NCBI GenBank assembly: GCA_038239365.1
Contig: JBBSEU010000048.1
Span: 1 to 24,290 of the forward strand
Reading direction: 5' to 3'
Source of the DNA: JBBRMW01 sp038239365
Lineage (GTDB): Bacteria; Chloroflexota; Anaerolineae; Aggregatilineales; UBA2796
Length of the DNA: 24,290 nt
Of the stretch, positions 13,301 to 21,083 are shown piece by piece. The notes beneath the pieces are model-generated. The model ran no database searches. It saw nothing but the letters and a program-made list of their open reading frames with translations, and was not told where the DNA came from. The position numbers and the translations under genes are program-made. How positions within the stretch are numbered: position 1 is the first letter of the stretch; every line of letters begins with the position of its first letter.

Positions 13301-15907
13301 CGTCAGTTGACAATTTCCGGTTACGCGCAACTGACTGAGCGCAGTTCAGCGTTTGCTGAACATGCCCGCCCGATCAACGATACATGGTTCATCACGGTAA
13401 ATGCCGTTGAAAATGTGGGCGAATCCCTGACACTCGATATTGAAGTCCAAGATAATCACACCTATCTGGCAAATGGCGTCATTACCCACAATAGCCGACG
13501 TGGGGCGAACATGGCCGTTTTGAGCGTGAATCACCCTGATATTCGGGAATTTATCACCAGCAAGACGGATGAAAGCAAGATCACCAACTTCAATATCAGC
13601 GTCGGCATCACGGACGATTTCATGCGCGCCGTTGAAGCGGATGGCGACTTTGAACTGATCAATCCGCAAGATAGCACCGTTTGGGAGACCATTCGCGCAC
13701 GGGAAATTTTTGAGTTGATCGTCAAGCAGGCGCATCACAACGGCGAACCGGGTGTATTGTTCCTTGATGCCGCTAACCGACAAAACCCAGTACCACATTT
13801 GTACGAACTGGAAAGTACGAATCCATGCCATCGTGGGACGAACTTAGTTCATACCAATCTGGGTATTGTGCCGATCAAAGATTTGGTTGGCCGGGATTTC
13901 ATGGCAACTGCACCTGATGGTCAGATGGTACGCGCGATTGCGTTCCCGACGGGTATCAAACCCTTGTTCCGCGTCCACTTTGAAAATGGAACAACGATTG
14001 ACCTGACGGAAAATCACAATTTGATCGCTTCTGATGGCACTAAAAAGGCAGTGCGTGATCTCGTGCCGGGAAGTGATGAGATTTTGTTGGCTGAGCCAAA
14101 GGGTTCTAACCTCAGTACACGAGTGATCGAAGTTGAAGACCTGCAAATCGCCGAGCCTGTTTATAATATCACTGTCGATCATCCGTCACATCAATTCTAT
14201 GTAAATGGTATTGTATCTGGAAATTGCGGTGAGCAATTCTTAGGGCCGTTCGAAAACTGTTGCCTCGGCAGTATCAATCTCGTTAATGTCGTCACGGCAG
14301 ATCGCAAAGTCGATTGGGCGTTGCTGCAAAAACTGACCGAGGACTCGACGCGCTTCCTGGACGATGTGGTGACGGCTAACAAGTACGTACCCGCCGTGCC
14401 GCAACTAGAGAAAGCCGCCCACGCCGTTCGCCGGATCGGGTTGGGCATCATGGGTCTGGGCGATCTGATGTACAAACTCGGTGTGCGCTACGGCTCGGAA
14501 GAAGGTCAGGAGTTCGCCGGGCAAATCATGGAGTTTGTGCGCTTCCACGCGATGCGTACCAGCATTAAACTGGCAAAGAAGCGTGGCGCTTTCCCGGAGA
14601 TCAAGGGCAGCATCTACGATCCCGAAAACCTCAAATGGCAGCCGCCGAAGCCGCTGTTCGCCTTTTCGCGTGACTGGTCACGCCCGGCGCTGGACTGGTC
14701 AGAAATCGTGGATGGTCTTAAGAAACACGGTATTCGGAATGGTGCTCAATTGACTGTCGCGCCGACGGGCACAATCGCTACCGTGAGCGGCTGCGAAGCC
14801 TATGGCTGCGAACCTGTTTTCGCGCTGGCTTATGTGCGTCACGTCAACGACAAAGGCCGCGATTTGCAATTGCAGTACACCAGCCCCTTGTTCCAGAAGT
14901 CGCTCGAAGAAGCCGGACTCAACGCCACTCAGATCAAGTCAATTGTCGAGGAAGTGAACGCCAAAGGCTCGTGCCAGGATGTGGCAGGCGTGCCGGAACA
15001 CGTTCGGCATACGTTCGTCGTCAGTTCGGATATTACGGTTGAAGAACACATCCGTATGCAGGCGGCCATGCAAGCCTTCGTTGATAATGCTATTTCCAAA
15101 ACGGTCAATGCACCGCACACGGCAACTCTAAAGGACGTGGAGCAAGCCTACATGCTTGGTTGGAAACTGGGCTGCAAGGGCATGACTGTTTACGTCACGG
15201 GCAGCCGCGAAAAGGTGGTTCTCGAAACGCACGCAACAGTACAGGCCAAGCAGAAGGATGAACCCACTAGTGCGGTTGCGGTCACACCCGCGCCCGAAAT
15301 TGTGGCCGCCCCACCCAAGATGTATGGCTATCTCAAAAAGCAGCGCCCGCGCGAACTGGTTGGCAAGACGTATCAGGTGGGGACACCGCTCGGCAAAACC
15401 TACGTCACGATCAACGAGAATGGCGAAGGGCGCGGCCAACCCTTTGAAATCTTCACGCACACCAGCAAGGCTGGCTCTGAGACTGCCGCCGTCAGTGAAG
15501 CGATTGGCCGTCTGATTTCGTTGGTGCTGCGCTTCCAGTCACCGATCAGCCCGCGCGAACGGCTCAAGGAGATCATCGAGCAGTTGCAGGGTATCGGCGG
15601 TGGGCGTTCGGCAGGATTTGGTGCGGCGCGAGTTCGCAGCTTGCCAGATGGAATCGCGCAGGTTTTGCAGGAGTATATGGAAGCCACCGAAGATGGCCCG
15701 GCAATACCTGTCGCGCAACCTGCCCAGGCGCAACCATCGCTTCCGGCATCGACCCCGACGGCCAGCATGAATGGCAGCACCGCGCCACATGTGACCTTCA
15801 CCTCACCCAAAGTGAACGGCGATCTGTGCCCGGAATGCGGCGAGGCGGCGGTGGTCAACGAGGAAGGTTGCCGCAAGTGCTATAACTGCGGCTACAGCGA
15901 GTGCTAA
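10391..15907 (+). CDS. nrdJ: Class II (adenosylcobalamin-dependent) ribonucleotide reductase precursor with three inteins
   Basis: The 1838-residue precursor starts at GTG behind AGGAGG. Removing three inteins (115-508, 585-1034, 1146-1278) leaves an 861-residue enzyme that reduces ribonucleotides to deoxyribonucleotides with B12. Extein landmarks: redox Cys509 in CFVLRIDDDM, RRGANMAVL (1036-1044), the thiyl-radical motif NP-CGE (Asn1144, Cys1279, Glu1281), partner redox Cys1290, and PTGTIATVSG (1458-1467). Next come a TSCPD domain (about 1646-1735), a low-complexity linker and a C-terminal CPEC...CRKCYNCGYSEC, which holds the ribbon and the CxxxxC-type shuttle cysteines. There is no N-terminal ATP-cone. 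No class I or III subunits are nearby. The enzyme can work only after splicing, because all three inserts lie inside the catalytic barrel. Expected control is by NrdR, encoded just upstream. Confidence 0.96.
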   Translation: MEITRDSSSTLVSGPLPTPPVPADLRQRPIRLTENARTVLQKRYLRRGEDGKPAEDEHEMFWRVAYNVALAEEKHNGDVLGNARKFYDMLTNLQFFPNSPTFTGAGTPLGQLAACFTADMRITTSEGLKRIADLAVDDLVLTHQGHYKPVTEVYQREYKGTLLKIKMKQTGTGLEVTPEHPVLTTRGWVKAGELKVGDLVAAGIPHDNWSVAAFDLTALTYSVKLEVQETVDAVCVRRPSTYQNSGRQAVWSRRFLEVTPDLGRLCGYYLSEGTLGPDERYIRFTVSKDETLYHEDITALLQKLFNVEPTIHQSNFGNWVQMDVYNRVVATWFRENFGAHSYGKRIPAWMQFADPQIQEQLLIGVLRGDGLFYEAEHNAGNGRIRNFRTIRLTLSNPSLIQQFWQICLRLGYDASIRPCDTTYVTPNARETASLNIPPTQGRELAFKTFGRWFSEADKRYLKRPLTRTENHVYFPIKSIEAEEFSGTVYNCEVQDDHTYVTEGMVVHNCFVLRIDDDMGRSESGIFQTLRDAALIQQTGGGNGFAFSNLRPKGSIVKSSNGQATGPVGFLRVYDQAFGEIAQGGCLTPDTLVFTEKGLLRLDEIVTHAEPGWRSHDLSVPTDDGIRQSTQAYNNGVVPVLRVITDAGIELTGTPNHKLKVMTADGAVWRRFDELQPGDALMVKLGQHMGQVQSLLQPVRQHGHQVMPEFPSLLNEEFAFFLGCMAGDGFVAAGDDDHRVGISVAHDSYLIDEMPALMQRLFGAHITVHCQQKDNDASVTYVMDNRAIKDFLILNNLTKARSTNAHIPRPIRQSSPQVVGAFLSGLFEADGTLSHGYPALISSSEALIREVATMLIGLGCPVRIHQQLMGEGHYGQAPMWFVRVNSYIGLQAWRKNIGCDSRSRFNACYTYEPDLARESSYTLPHASYWVEPVLAATALPQIDTKGRGTGRNLRASDPKLRKQLLRYTRGDRQLTISGYAQLTERSSAFAEHARPINDTWFITVNAVENVGESLTLDIEVQDNHTYLANGVITHNSRRGANMAVLSVNHPDIREFITSKTDESKITNFNISVGITDDFMRAVEADGDFELINPQDSTVWETIRAREIFELIVKQAHHNGEPGVLFLDAANRQNPVPHLYELESTNPCHRGTNLVHTNLGIVPIKDLVGRDFMATAPDGQMVRAIAFPTGIKPLFRVHFENGTTIDLTENHNLIASDGTKKAVRDLVPGSDEILLAEPKGSNLSTRVIEVEDLQIAEPVYNITVDHPSHQFYVNGIVSGNCGEQFLGPFENCCLGSINLVNVVTADRKVDWALLQKLTEDSTRFLDDVVTANKYVPAVPQLEKAAHAVRRIGLGIMGLGDLMYKLGVRYGSEEGQEFAGQIMEFVRFHAMRTSIKLAKKRGAFPEIKGSIYDPENLKWQPPKPLFAFSRDWSRPALDWSEIVDGLKKHGIRNGAQLTVAPTGTIATVSGCEAYGCEPVFALAYVRHVNDKGRDLQLQYTSPLFQKSLEEAGLNATQIKSIVEEVNAKGSCQDVAGVPEHVRHTFVVSSDITVEEHIRMQAAMQAFVDNAISKTVNAPHTATLKDVEQAYMLGWKLGCKGMTVYVTGSREKVVLETHATVQAKQKDEPTSAVAVTPAPEIVAAPPKMYGYLKKQRPRELVGKTYQVGTPLGKTYVTINENGEGRGQPFEIFTHTSKAGSETAAVSEAIGRLISLVLRFQSPISPRERLKEIIEQLQGIGGGRSAGFGAARVRSLPDGIAQVLQEYMEATEDGPAIPVAQPAQAQPSLPASTPTASMNGSTAPHVTFTSPKVNGDLCPECGEAAVVNEEGCRKCYNCGYSEC
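10733..11914 (+). other. Intein 1 in NrdJ (394 aa, LAGLIDADG homing endonuclease)
   Basis: Residues 115-508 of the precursor. It starts at Cys115 (CFTADMRITTSEG), has block B TPEH (177-180) and block F VYNCEVQDDHTYV, ends in VVHN (508), and the +1 residue is Cys509. The endonuclease part, about 205-475, has LCGYYLSEG (Glu272) and LIGVLRGDG (Asp369), plus the block-D-like KRIPAW. All splicing and both acidic nuclease residues are intact, so it looks active. It sits directly before the redox-active Cys of the reductase. Confidence 0.95.
12143..13492 (+). other. Intein 2 in NrdJ (450 aa, LAGLIDADG homing endonuclease)
   Basis: Residues 585-1034. It starts with CLTPDTLVFTEKG, has block B TPNH (653-656), nuclease motifs FFLGCMAGDG (Asp727) and FLSGLFEADG (Asp829) with block-D-like HIPRPI between them, block F LDIEVQDNHTYL, and end ITHN. 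The +1 residue is Ser1035, unlike the Cys of the other two. The insertion point is inside the extein motif GG/SRRGANMAVL, near the nucleotide-binding region. All key residues are present. Confidence 0.95.
13826..14224 (+). other. Intein 3 in NrdJ (133-aa mini-intein, no endonuclease)
   Basis: Residues 1146-1278. It starts CHRGTNLVHTNLGIVPIKDLVG, has block B TENH (1206-1209) and block F VYNITVDHPSHQFYV, and ends VSGN with +1 Cys1279. The linker between blocks B and F has no LAGLIDADG motif, so it is a splicing-only mini-intein. The penultimate residue is Gly1277 instead of the usual His. It splits NP/CGE directly before the thiyl-radical cysteine. Confidence 0.93.
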
Positions 15908-15930
15908 TCGGCTAGGTGTTGTGATGATCG

Positions 15931-15958
15931 CGGCGGCTCATAATTGTGTGAGTCGCCG
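15931..15958 (+). terminator. Hairpin between nrdJ and the converging small gene
   Basis: CGGCGGCTCA and TGAGTCGCCG form a 10-bp stem (one G-T pair) with an 8-base loop, 23 bases after the nrdJ stop. No T-run follows, so it is a weak or bidirectional terminator at best. Confidence 0.4.
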
Positions 15959-15963
15959 TTCCG

Positions 15964-16212
15964 CTACCTACCCTTGATCGATAATCGACAAATTCGGTGT
16001 TCAGGATTTCCCGGCTGCGTATGAACACATCCGTCTTCGGCCATTTCTGCCATGATCAGTAAAGGATTGCGTTTCGGCGGCATATTATCGGTTTCAGGAG
16101 GGGTATACTGCCCCAACAGCGTCTCGACTACCTCATCTACTGGACGCTGTTCACGCTCGGCAATGCGCTGTAATTTCTCAACAAGATCACTGCGTAATAT
16201 GAGATCAGCCAT
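15964..16212 (-). CDS. Small antitoxin-like protein, orphan
   Basis: 82 residues from MADLILRSDLVEKLQRIAER. This start is chosen because GGAG lies 9 bases upstream; an in-frame ATG at 16227 adds five residues. The N-terminal half (about 1-38) reads as a short beta strand plus two helices (LVEKLQRIAEREQRPVDEVV), the pattern of ribbon-helix-helix/VapB-like antitoxins that bind DNA as dimers. The second half (PPETDNMPPKRNPLLIMAEM onward) has no family I recognise. No toxin gene (PIN, RelE, MazF) lies on either side: nrdJ converges on one flank and a secreted-protein gene is on the other. It could be an antitoxin remnant, or a stand-alone regulator. Moderate that it is a real gene, low on function. 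Confidence 0.55.
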   Translation of the reverse strand: MADLILRSDLVEKLQRIAEREQRPVDEVVETLLGQYTPPETDNMPPKRNPLLIMAEMAEDGCVHTQPGNPEHRICRLSIKGR

Positions 16213-16328
16213 TTTCCAATACTCCATACCGTGAGTTTGATTCTACCACACGAAGTTATGTGCAATAACGCGGCAGATTATAACAGCGCATTCAGCAGGT
16301 AGACGATCAATTGTTTGTACTATAGTGG

Positions 16329-16364
16329 AAAAACACACCTTCCCCAAAGCAGGGAAGATGTGTG
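16329..16364 (-). terminator. Rho-independent terminator of the secreted-protein gene
   Basis: Read on the minus strand, CACACATCTTCCC and GGGAAGGTGTG form a stem with a 2-base bulge, then TTTTT. It lies about 30 bp after the stop of the gene ending at 16395. Confidence 0.75.
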
Positions 16365-16394
16365 AAGGTATCAGGGGATTAAGAACCAGTCAGC

Positions 16395-17564
16395 TTAGAA
16401 GCCGCGCCAGGTTGCCATGCCATCTTTAACTGCGGCCTGACCCAGATTGGAATTGTCATCTGAACCGTCAGATGATATGCCCAGGTCTTGCATCACGCGA
16501 CTGGGAATGACGTAATGGTGAGATTGATCGGCGTTGACCAGGAACAGCGCCCCCACCGCCCCCGGTGTATTCTGGACATTGGCGGGCGTTACATCAATAA
16601 CCAGATAATCGCCCGGCGGCAAATGACCAACATAATTGCCGTTGGGGTCATACGCCTTGAGGTCGGCATCAGCGATAACATGCAGCAGCGCAATCGGTTG
16701 ACCGGCAGCATAACCCTGCGCATTGGTAAACACAGCATTGGCTGTGCAACCCGATACGATACGCCCGGTTGCAGCGGCTAACGCAGCCGCACAGGCTGAA
16801 CGTTGAGTCGCGCCGAGCAGGTCAGGTACGGAACTGCTGAAGTCAAATGACGCATTGAAGCTATACACATGCGAAAGATTTTGGTAAGCCTGTGTGGTCA
16901 ACGACTGAACATTGCCATCAGCCAGCCCTGTATCGACACAGATTTGATTCAGCCCAATGACAAAACAGCCTTCCGCATTGGTGATCAGTGCCCCAGCATC
17001 GGACGGCGGTGGTTGACTGGAGCCACCCTTCGCTTTGTAGTCGCGGACTTTTACTTTGTACAAGGCGTAGAATAGCTGACCACCCGTTGAACTATACAGG
17101 CGCAGTTCTTTTGGTGTCTTGTTCGGCTTGTTATCTTTCCAGACCAGTACAGCCAGCATTGTTCGCTGGCTTTTATCGAACAGCGCCCCCACAATTTGAG
17201 CAGGCAGGCCGTCATCGGGTGTCACAATATCGAAATGCAGGCTGCTGGAGGCTGCTCCCAGCATAGGCATAAAGGTACTTTGGATGGTATGGTTCAGATC
17301 GATGTACGAAACGGTGTTTTGAAGATCAATCCGAGCCGCGACACCCGCAAATGCGCCCTGGGTAAAAGCCCCTAAGGTGAAGGTCAAAAACTGTGGCCTG
17401 CCCAGCGGTGTAAATGTCGGGCCGTTGGTTTGCGTGATAACCTGATTGACAACCGCCTGACTCGGCAGTGGAGGCAGTGGATTAGCCGCCCGTCCCGGTA
17501 CAATGCCAATCCCCAACACGACAAACAAAATGATGATAATGGCAAGAAGACGCCTGGATTGCAT
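16395..17564 (-). CDS. Secreted protein of unknown function
   Basis: 389 residues from MQSRRLLAIIIILFVVLGIG; a second ATG directly before (17567) is equally possible. AGGAGC lies 5-8 bases upstream, which rules out the longer frame reaching 17648. A clear signal peptide (basic n-region, about 18 hydrophobic residues, cleavage near GRAA-NPLP) sends it outside. There is no lipobox. The mature protein has no domain I recognise. A Pro/Ser linker (SSQPPPSDAGA, about 205-215) separates an N-terminal beta-rich part from a C-terminal part. Four of its five cysteines are clearly placed to pair: GCFVIGLNQIC and SACAAAL...SGCTANA. The end (VIPSRVMQDLGISSDGSDDN) is acidic. It stands alone between a terminator and an inverted repeat upstream. 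Confidence 0.8.
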   Translation of the reverse strand: MQSRRLLAIIIILFVVLGIGIVPGRAANPLPPLPSQAVVNQVITQTNGPTFTPLGRPQFLTFTLGAFTQGAFAGVAARIDLQNTVSYIDLNHTIQSTFMPMLGAASSSLHFDIVTPDDGLPAQIVGALFDKSQRTMLAVLVWKDNKPNKTPKELRLYSSTGGQLFYALYKVKVRDYKAKGGSSQPPPSDAGALITNAEGCFVIGLNQICVDTGLADGNVQSLTTQAYQNLSHVYSFNASFDFSSSVPDLLGATQRSACAAALAAATGRIVSGCTANAVFTNAQGYAAGQPIALLHVIADADLKAYDPNGNYVGHLPPGDYLVIDVTPANVQNTPGAVGALFLVNADQSHHYVIPSRVMQDLGISSDGSDDNSNLGQAAVKDGMATWRGF

Positions 17565-17644
17565 CATAACTGCTCCTGAGAATTTTTGATGTGCCAACAT
17601 AAAAACATAATCCTCAGTATAAGCGAAAAACTTGCCAACATTCC

Positions 17645-17659
17645 TCACAAATGTTGTGA
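17645..17659. promoter_or_regulatory. Inverted repeat upstream of the secreted-protein gene
   Basis: TCACAA-ATG-TTGTGA is a perfect 6-bp inverted repeat about 80 bp before the start of the gene. TATACT on the minus strand follows downstream as a possible -10, without a good -35. It could be an operator; on the minus strand the nearby AACATT...AATGTT could instead be a weak hairpin after the kinase gene. Confidence 0.3.
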
Positions 17660-17705
17660 TATTGTCAGTGTTAACAGATGAGTTGACAGAGCAAGCTCAG
17701 CCATA

Positions 17706-20700
17706 TTAAGAGCTAAATGGCTTATATTGCGCGATTAAATCTTCGACAAACTGATTTAGCTCCGGTTGGCTTGTTGCTGCCAACGCTGTTTGCACTGTTT
17801 CAGCAGGCAAACGCTGCTGCAAATCGGCTAGGATCGGCTCGGCCAACGCCTGATGATCCGCATTATGGTTTGGGTGTGCCTGGACAAACGCGATTAAGGT
17901 CAACGCCCGCTCAGGCTTTTCTGTCAGCAGTTCGGCTCTGGCGAGTCCGGCTATAATTTCGAGGATGAGCGGAAGAGCGCCAATCCCCTGTGCCCGCTGC
18001 AAGGCCGCATAGAAACGAGTTTTGGCGGCTCTGGCATCACTCAAGCCATTTGCCACATGCCCCAGATTCGCCAATGTATTAGCCGCGCCCCATTCGTCCT
18101 CAATTTTTTCCAGAATTTGGAGGCTTTCTTCCAGATACTGCCGTGCTTCGACAAACGAGGTTTGCATCAGCGCAATGTAACCCAGATTGTTCAGGCTGTT
18201 CGCAATGCCGCGCCGATCTCCGATTTCGCGTGAAGCGATCAGGCTCTCGTTAGCCCATTTAGCGGCCTCTGTGGGGTTGCCCTGAGCCAGCATGGCATAA
18301 CTCAAAGTGAGCGAAAGCCCGGCAACCCCTTCTCGATTGCCGATTTGTTTGTAGAGTGTCAGCGCCGCCTGTAAATGTTGGCGCGCTTCGTCCAGGCTGC
18401 CTTGCGAAGCGGCCACAACCCCCAGGCCACCCAGTGCGTGGGCCGTCTCCCAGACCTCACCGCTTTCCTGTGCGAGCGTCAAGCTCTGGTGGTAATGTTC
18501 AATCGCTTCGGCATAGTCGCCTTGCTCCAGCGCCAAACGCCCCAGTGTGGCGAGAATATTGGCTGTGCGGTGTTTATCGCCAAGTGACCGGGCAAGCTGT
18601 AAGCCTTCGTTCAGCTTTTGGTTAGCTTCCGCCGAATGGCCTTGATACAGCGCAATCCGTCCCATTTCGGCCAAAATCTCAGCCAACACTGAGCCGTTAC
18701 CAAATGACTTGGCCTGGTCACGGGCACGTTCAAGCAGCGTCGTGGCTTCATTGAACAGACTCATCCGCGTATTCGCTTTGGCTAGCCCGATGCGTGCCAC
18801 CAACTGTTGTGTTTCATCTTCGGGCGATGTGGTCACAGTGAGCAGCCGCATCACGCGCTCGAAGTACAGTGCTGCTTCACTATAAGCACTGACGCGGTAA
18901 GCCTGTTCGCCCGCCAGCAGTGCATAATGGGCTTCCTTCGGTTTATTTTCTGATATGTGCCAGTGGTAAGCCAGTGCCGCCACACGATCCGCGCTGTCCG
19001 GGTAAATCGCCTCAATCGCACGCGCGACGCGGCTATGCAGCGCGGCGCGTGCCTCGCTGCCGAGTCCCATCAGCACCCCTTCGCGCAGCTTATCATGGCT
19101 GAAGCGCCAGGCTTCGTTTTGATATTCCAGCACCGCTGCATCGGCACAGGCCAGCAGTGCCGCATCCAACTGCGGATATAAACTGCCTAATAAGGTGAGA
19201 TCAAGCTGACGCCCCAAAACTGCTGCCAGTTCGAGCAGCACATAATAGTTCGATGGAACACGCTCCAGACGGCGTTGAATAATCCGCTGCACACCGCCCG
19301 TAAAGACGTAACTGGGCAGGGTTTTGCTGCCGATACGGTCAAGCTGACCGGCTTCTTCTGCCAAAGCGCGGACCACTTCCACCACAAAAAAGACATTGCC
19401 TTCCGTTTCGCGCTGCAATAACTCAGTAATTTGTGGCTGGCGTCCTGCCGCGCCCAGCATTGACTCGCTCAGTTCAACAATCTTATCAGCGGTCAGACGC
19501 TTCAACTTCAACCAGTGTGCCTGTGCCAACCCCACAGGTAGTTCAAATCGTTCGTCGTCGCGGTAACTACCCACTATCAACAATGGTAAATCGCCCGCCG
19601 CTGCATGAAGCTGTTCCAGCACTGCCAGACTTTCGGAGCGTGCTGTCTGCAAATCTTCCAAAACCAGCACGATAGGCTGTGTCTGTCGATAGAACAAGCT
19701 CATAATGACGGCTAGCAACTGCTTTTGGGCTTGTTCCGGGTCTGTGCTGATAGGGCGCTGCAATGACTCGTCTATATCTGGCAGGATTGTTTTCAGGATC
19801 GCGGCATCTGTATCGTTAAGCGGAGTTGTCAAAATCAGGCGGCGCAGCGGTTCCCGCCACAATTGGTAGGGTTCGCCCGTTGCGCTGGCCTGACCGCGCA
19901 GCACCAAGGCCCCTTGAACCAGTGCCCGAATACGAAGTTCATCCAACAGTCGTGATTTGCCGACGCCGCTTTCGCCGCTGACCAGCCACAAGCTGCCATG
20001 CTTTGCCTGTGCGTCTTTCAAGGCGTCGCTGAGTTGCGAAAGTTCGGCCTCACGCCCGATGAAACGAGCGGCCTGTATAAAACTTTCGCGGGTAGCTTCG
20101 GTTTCAACAGGCAGTGGTTCGCCAACGGCCATACTCAGATCGCTGATCACGCTAAGTGCGTCTGTATAGCGATCCTGGGGCGATTTCGCCAGCAGGCGTT
20201 GAATGGCCTGCCCAAGCGATAACGCTGGTTTTTGCGGAGTGTCCTTGTACAGCCGGAAATCTGCCTTAAAGGGTGGCAACTGAACGGTACGACTTAACAG
20301 ATCGTCGATCTTCGGCATTAGCGCGCTGGACGCGGCTAATGTGCTGTCCGGGTCTGATGATAGGACGATAGTTTCGTCAGTGACTCCATCCAGCCCGGAA
20401 AGATCGGGCAGCGTGCGAAGAATCTGCGCCATCAACTGCTGTAAATCATGCGTCTCAAAAGGATGTCGCCCCACAAACAACTCGTAGGCCAAAACCCCTA
20501 CTGCATATAAGTCAGTGCCCGCTGTAACAGGCTGCCCAAGTAGCAGTTCGGGTGCCATGTAGGCCGGGGTTCCAACGATTTGATGCGCGTCAGAGGGCAC
20601 TGCGGTCAGGCCAAAGTCAAGCAGCTTGACCTGAGCATTAACCACAAGGACGTTGGCGGGTTTCAAATCGCGGTGCAAAATGCCACGCCGATGCAAGTAG

Positions 20701-21083
20701 GCCAGCGCCTGGAGCATCTGTACCAGCAGCCGAACCTTGCCAACGGGTGATTGCTGTGCGCCAAATGTCAGGATGGTTTGGGGCGACTCCAACAACTCCA
20801 TCGTAAAAAAGGGTTGTTGCTCCGCGTCGAAACCATAGTCCAATACATTGATGATATGCGGATGGCGCAGTGAAGCCAGTGTTTGAAATTCCTGGGCAAG
20901 CGCCAGGCGTCGGTCAAAGCCGCCATCAGATTGTTTGGCTTTCACCAACACCCGTTTCAGGGCAACCGTTTGCTGCGTCAGACGATCTAAGGCGCGGTAG
21001 ACGATCCCCATACCGCCGACGCCGATCTGCTCACCAAGTTGATACCGTCCACCGAGCGTGACGGGCGCTATCTCTGTCGTCAT
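17706..21083 (-). CDS. Ser/Thr kinase - AAA ATPase - TPR regulator (PknK-like layout)
   Basis: This 1125-residue cytoplasmic protein has no TM helix. Kinase domain at about 14-318: glycine loop GVGGMGIVY, Lys43, HRDLKPAN (137-144), DFG (156-158), APE (177-179), with an extra insertion (about 225-288) in the C-lobe. An AAA_16/STAND-type ATPase at about 340-640 begins FIGREAELSQL, with Walker A GESGVGKS (370-377) and Walker B IVLVLEDLQ. A helical region follows, then about seven TPR-like repeats of 40 residues (about 770-1080; for example ILATLGRLALEQGDYAEAIEHY). This is the architecture of PknK and related multidomain regulators, in which kinase output is tied to a nucleotide-switched scaffold. 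There is no DNA-binding domain at the end. AAGGA lies 7-8 bases before the ATG. The same-strand kinase-FHA gene lies 121 bp upstream. Confidence 0.92.
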   Translation of the reverse strand: MTTEIAPVTLGGRYQLGEQIGVGGMGIVYRALDRLTQQTVALKRVLVKAKQSDGGFDRRLALAQEFQTLASLRHPHIINVLDYGFDAEQQPFFTMELLESPQTILTFGAQQSPVGKVRLLVQMLQALAYLHRRGILHRDLKPANVLVVNAQVKLLDFGLTAVPSDAHQIVGTPAYMAPELLLGQPVTAGTDLYAVGVLAYELFVGRHPFETHDLQQLMAQILRTLPDLSGLDGVTDETIVLSSDPDSTLAASSALMPKIDDLLSRTVQLPPFKADFRLYKDTPQKPALSLGQAIQRLLAKSPQDRYTDALSVISDLSMAVGEPLPVETEATRESFIQAARFIGREAELSQLSDALKDAQAKHGSLWLVSGESGVGKSRLLDELRIRALVQGALVLRGQASATGEPYQLWREPLRRLILTTPLNDTDAAILKTILPDIDESLQRPISTDPEQAQKQLLAVIMSLFYRQTQPIVLVLEDLQTARSESLAVLEQLHAAAGDLPLLIVGSYRDDERFELPVGLAQAHWLKLKRLTADKIVELSESMLGAAGRQPQITELLQRETEGNVFFVVEVVRALAEEAGQLDRIGSKTLPSYVFTGGVQRIIQRRLERVPSNYYVLLELAAVLGRQLDLTLLGSLYPQLDAALLACADAAVLEYQNEAWRFSHDKLREGVLMGLGSEARAALHSRVARAIEAIYPDSADRVAALAYHWHISENKPKEAHYALLAGEQAYRVSAYSEAALYFERVMRLLTVTTSPEDETQQLVARIGLAKANTRMSLFNEATTLLERARDQAKSFGNGSVLAEILAEMGRIALYQGHSAEANQKLNEGLQLARSLGDKHRTANILATLGRLALEQGDYAEAIEHYHQSLTLAQESGEVWETAHALGGLGVVAASQGSLDEARQHLQAALTLYKQIGNREGVAGLSLTLSYAMLAQGNPTEAAKWANESLIASREIGDRRGIANSLNNLGYIALMQTSFVEARQYLEESLQILEKIEDEWGAANTLANLGHVANGLSDARAAKTRFYAALQRAQGIGALPLILEIIAGLARAELLTEKPERALTLIAFVQAHPNHNADHQALAEPILADLQQRLPAETVQTALAATSQPELNQFVEDLIAQYKPFSS

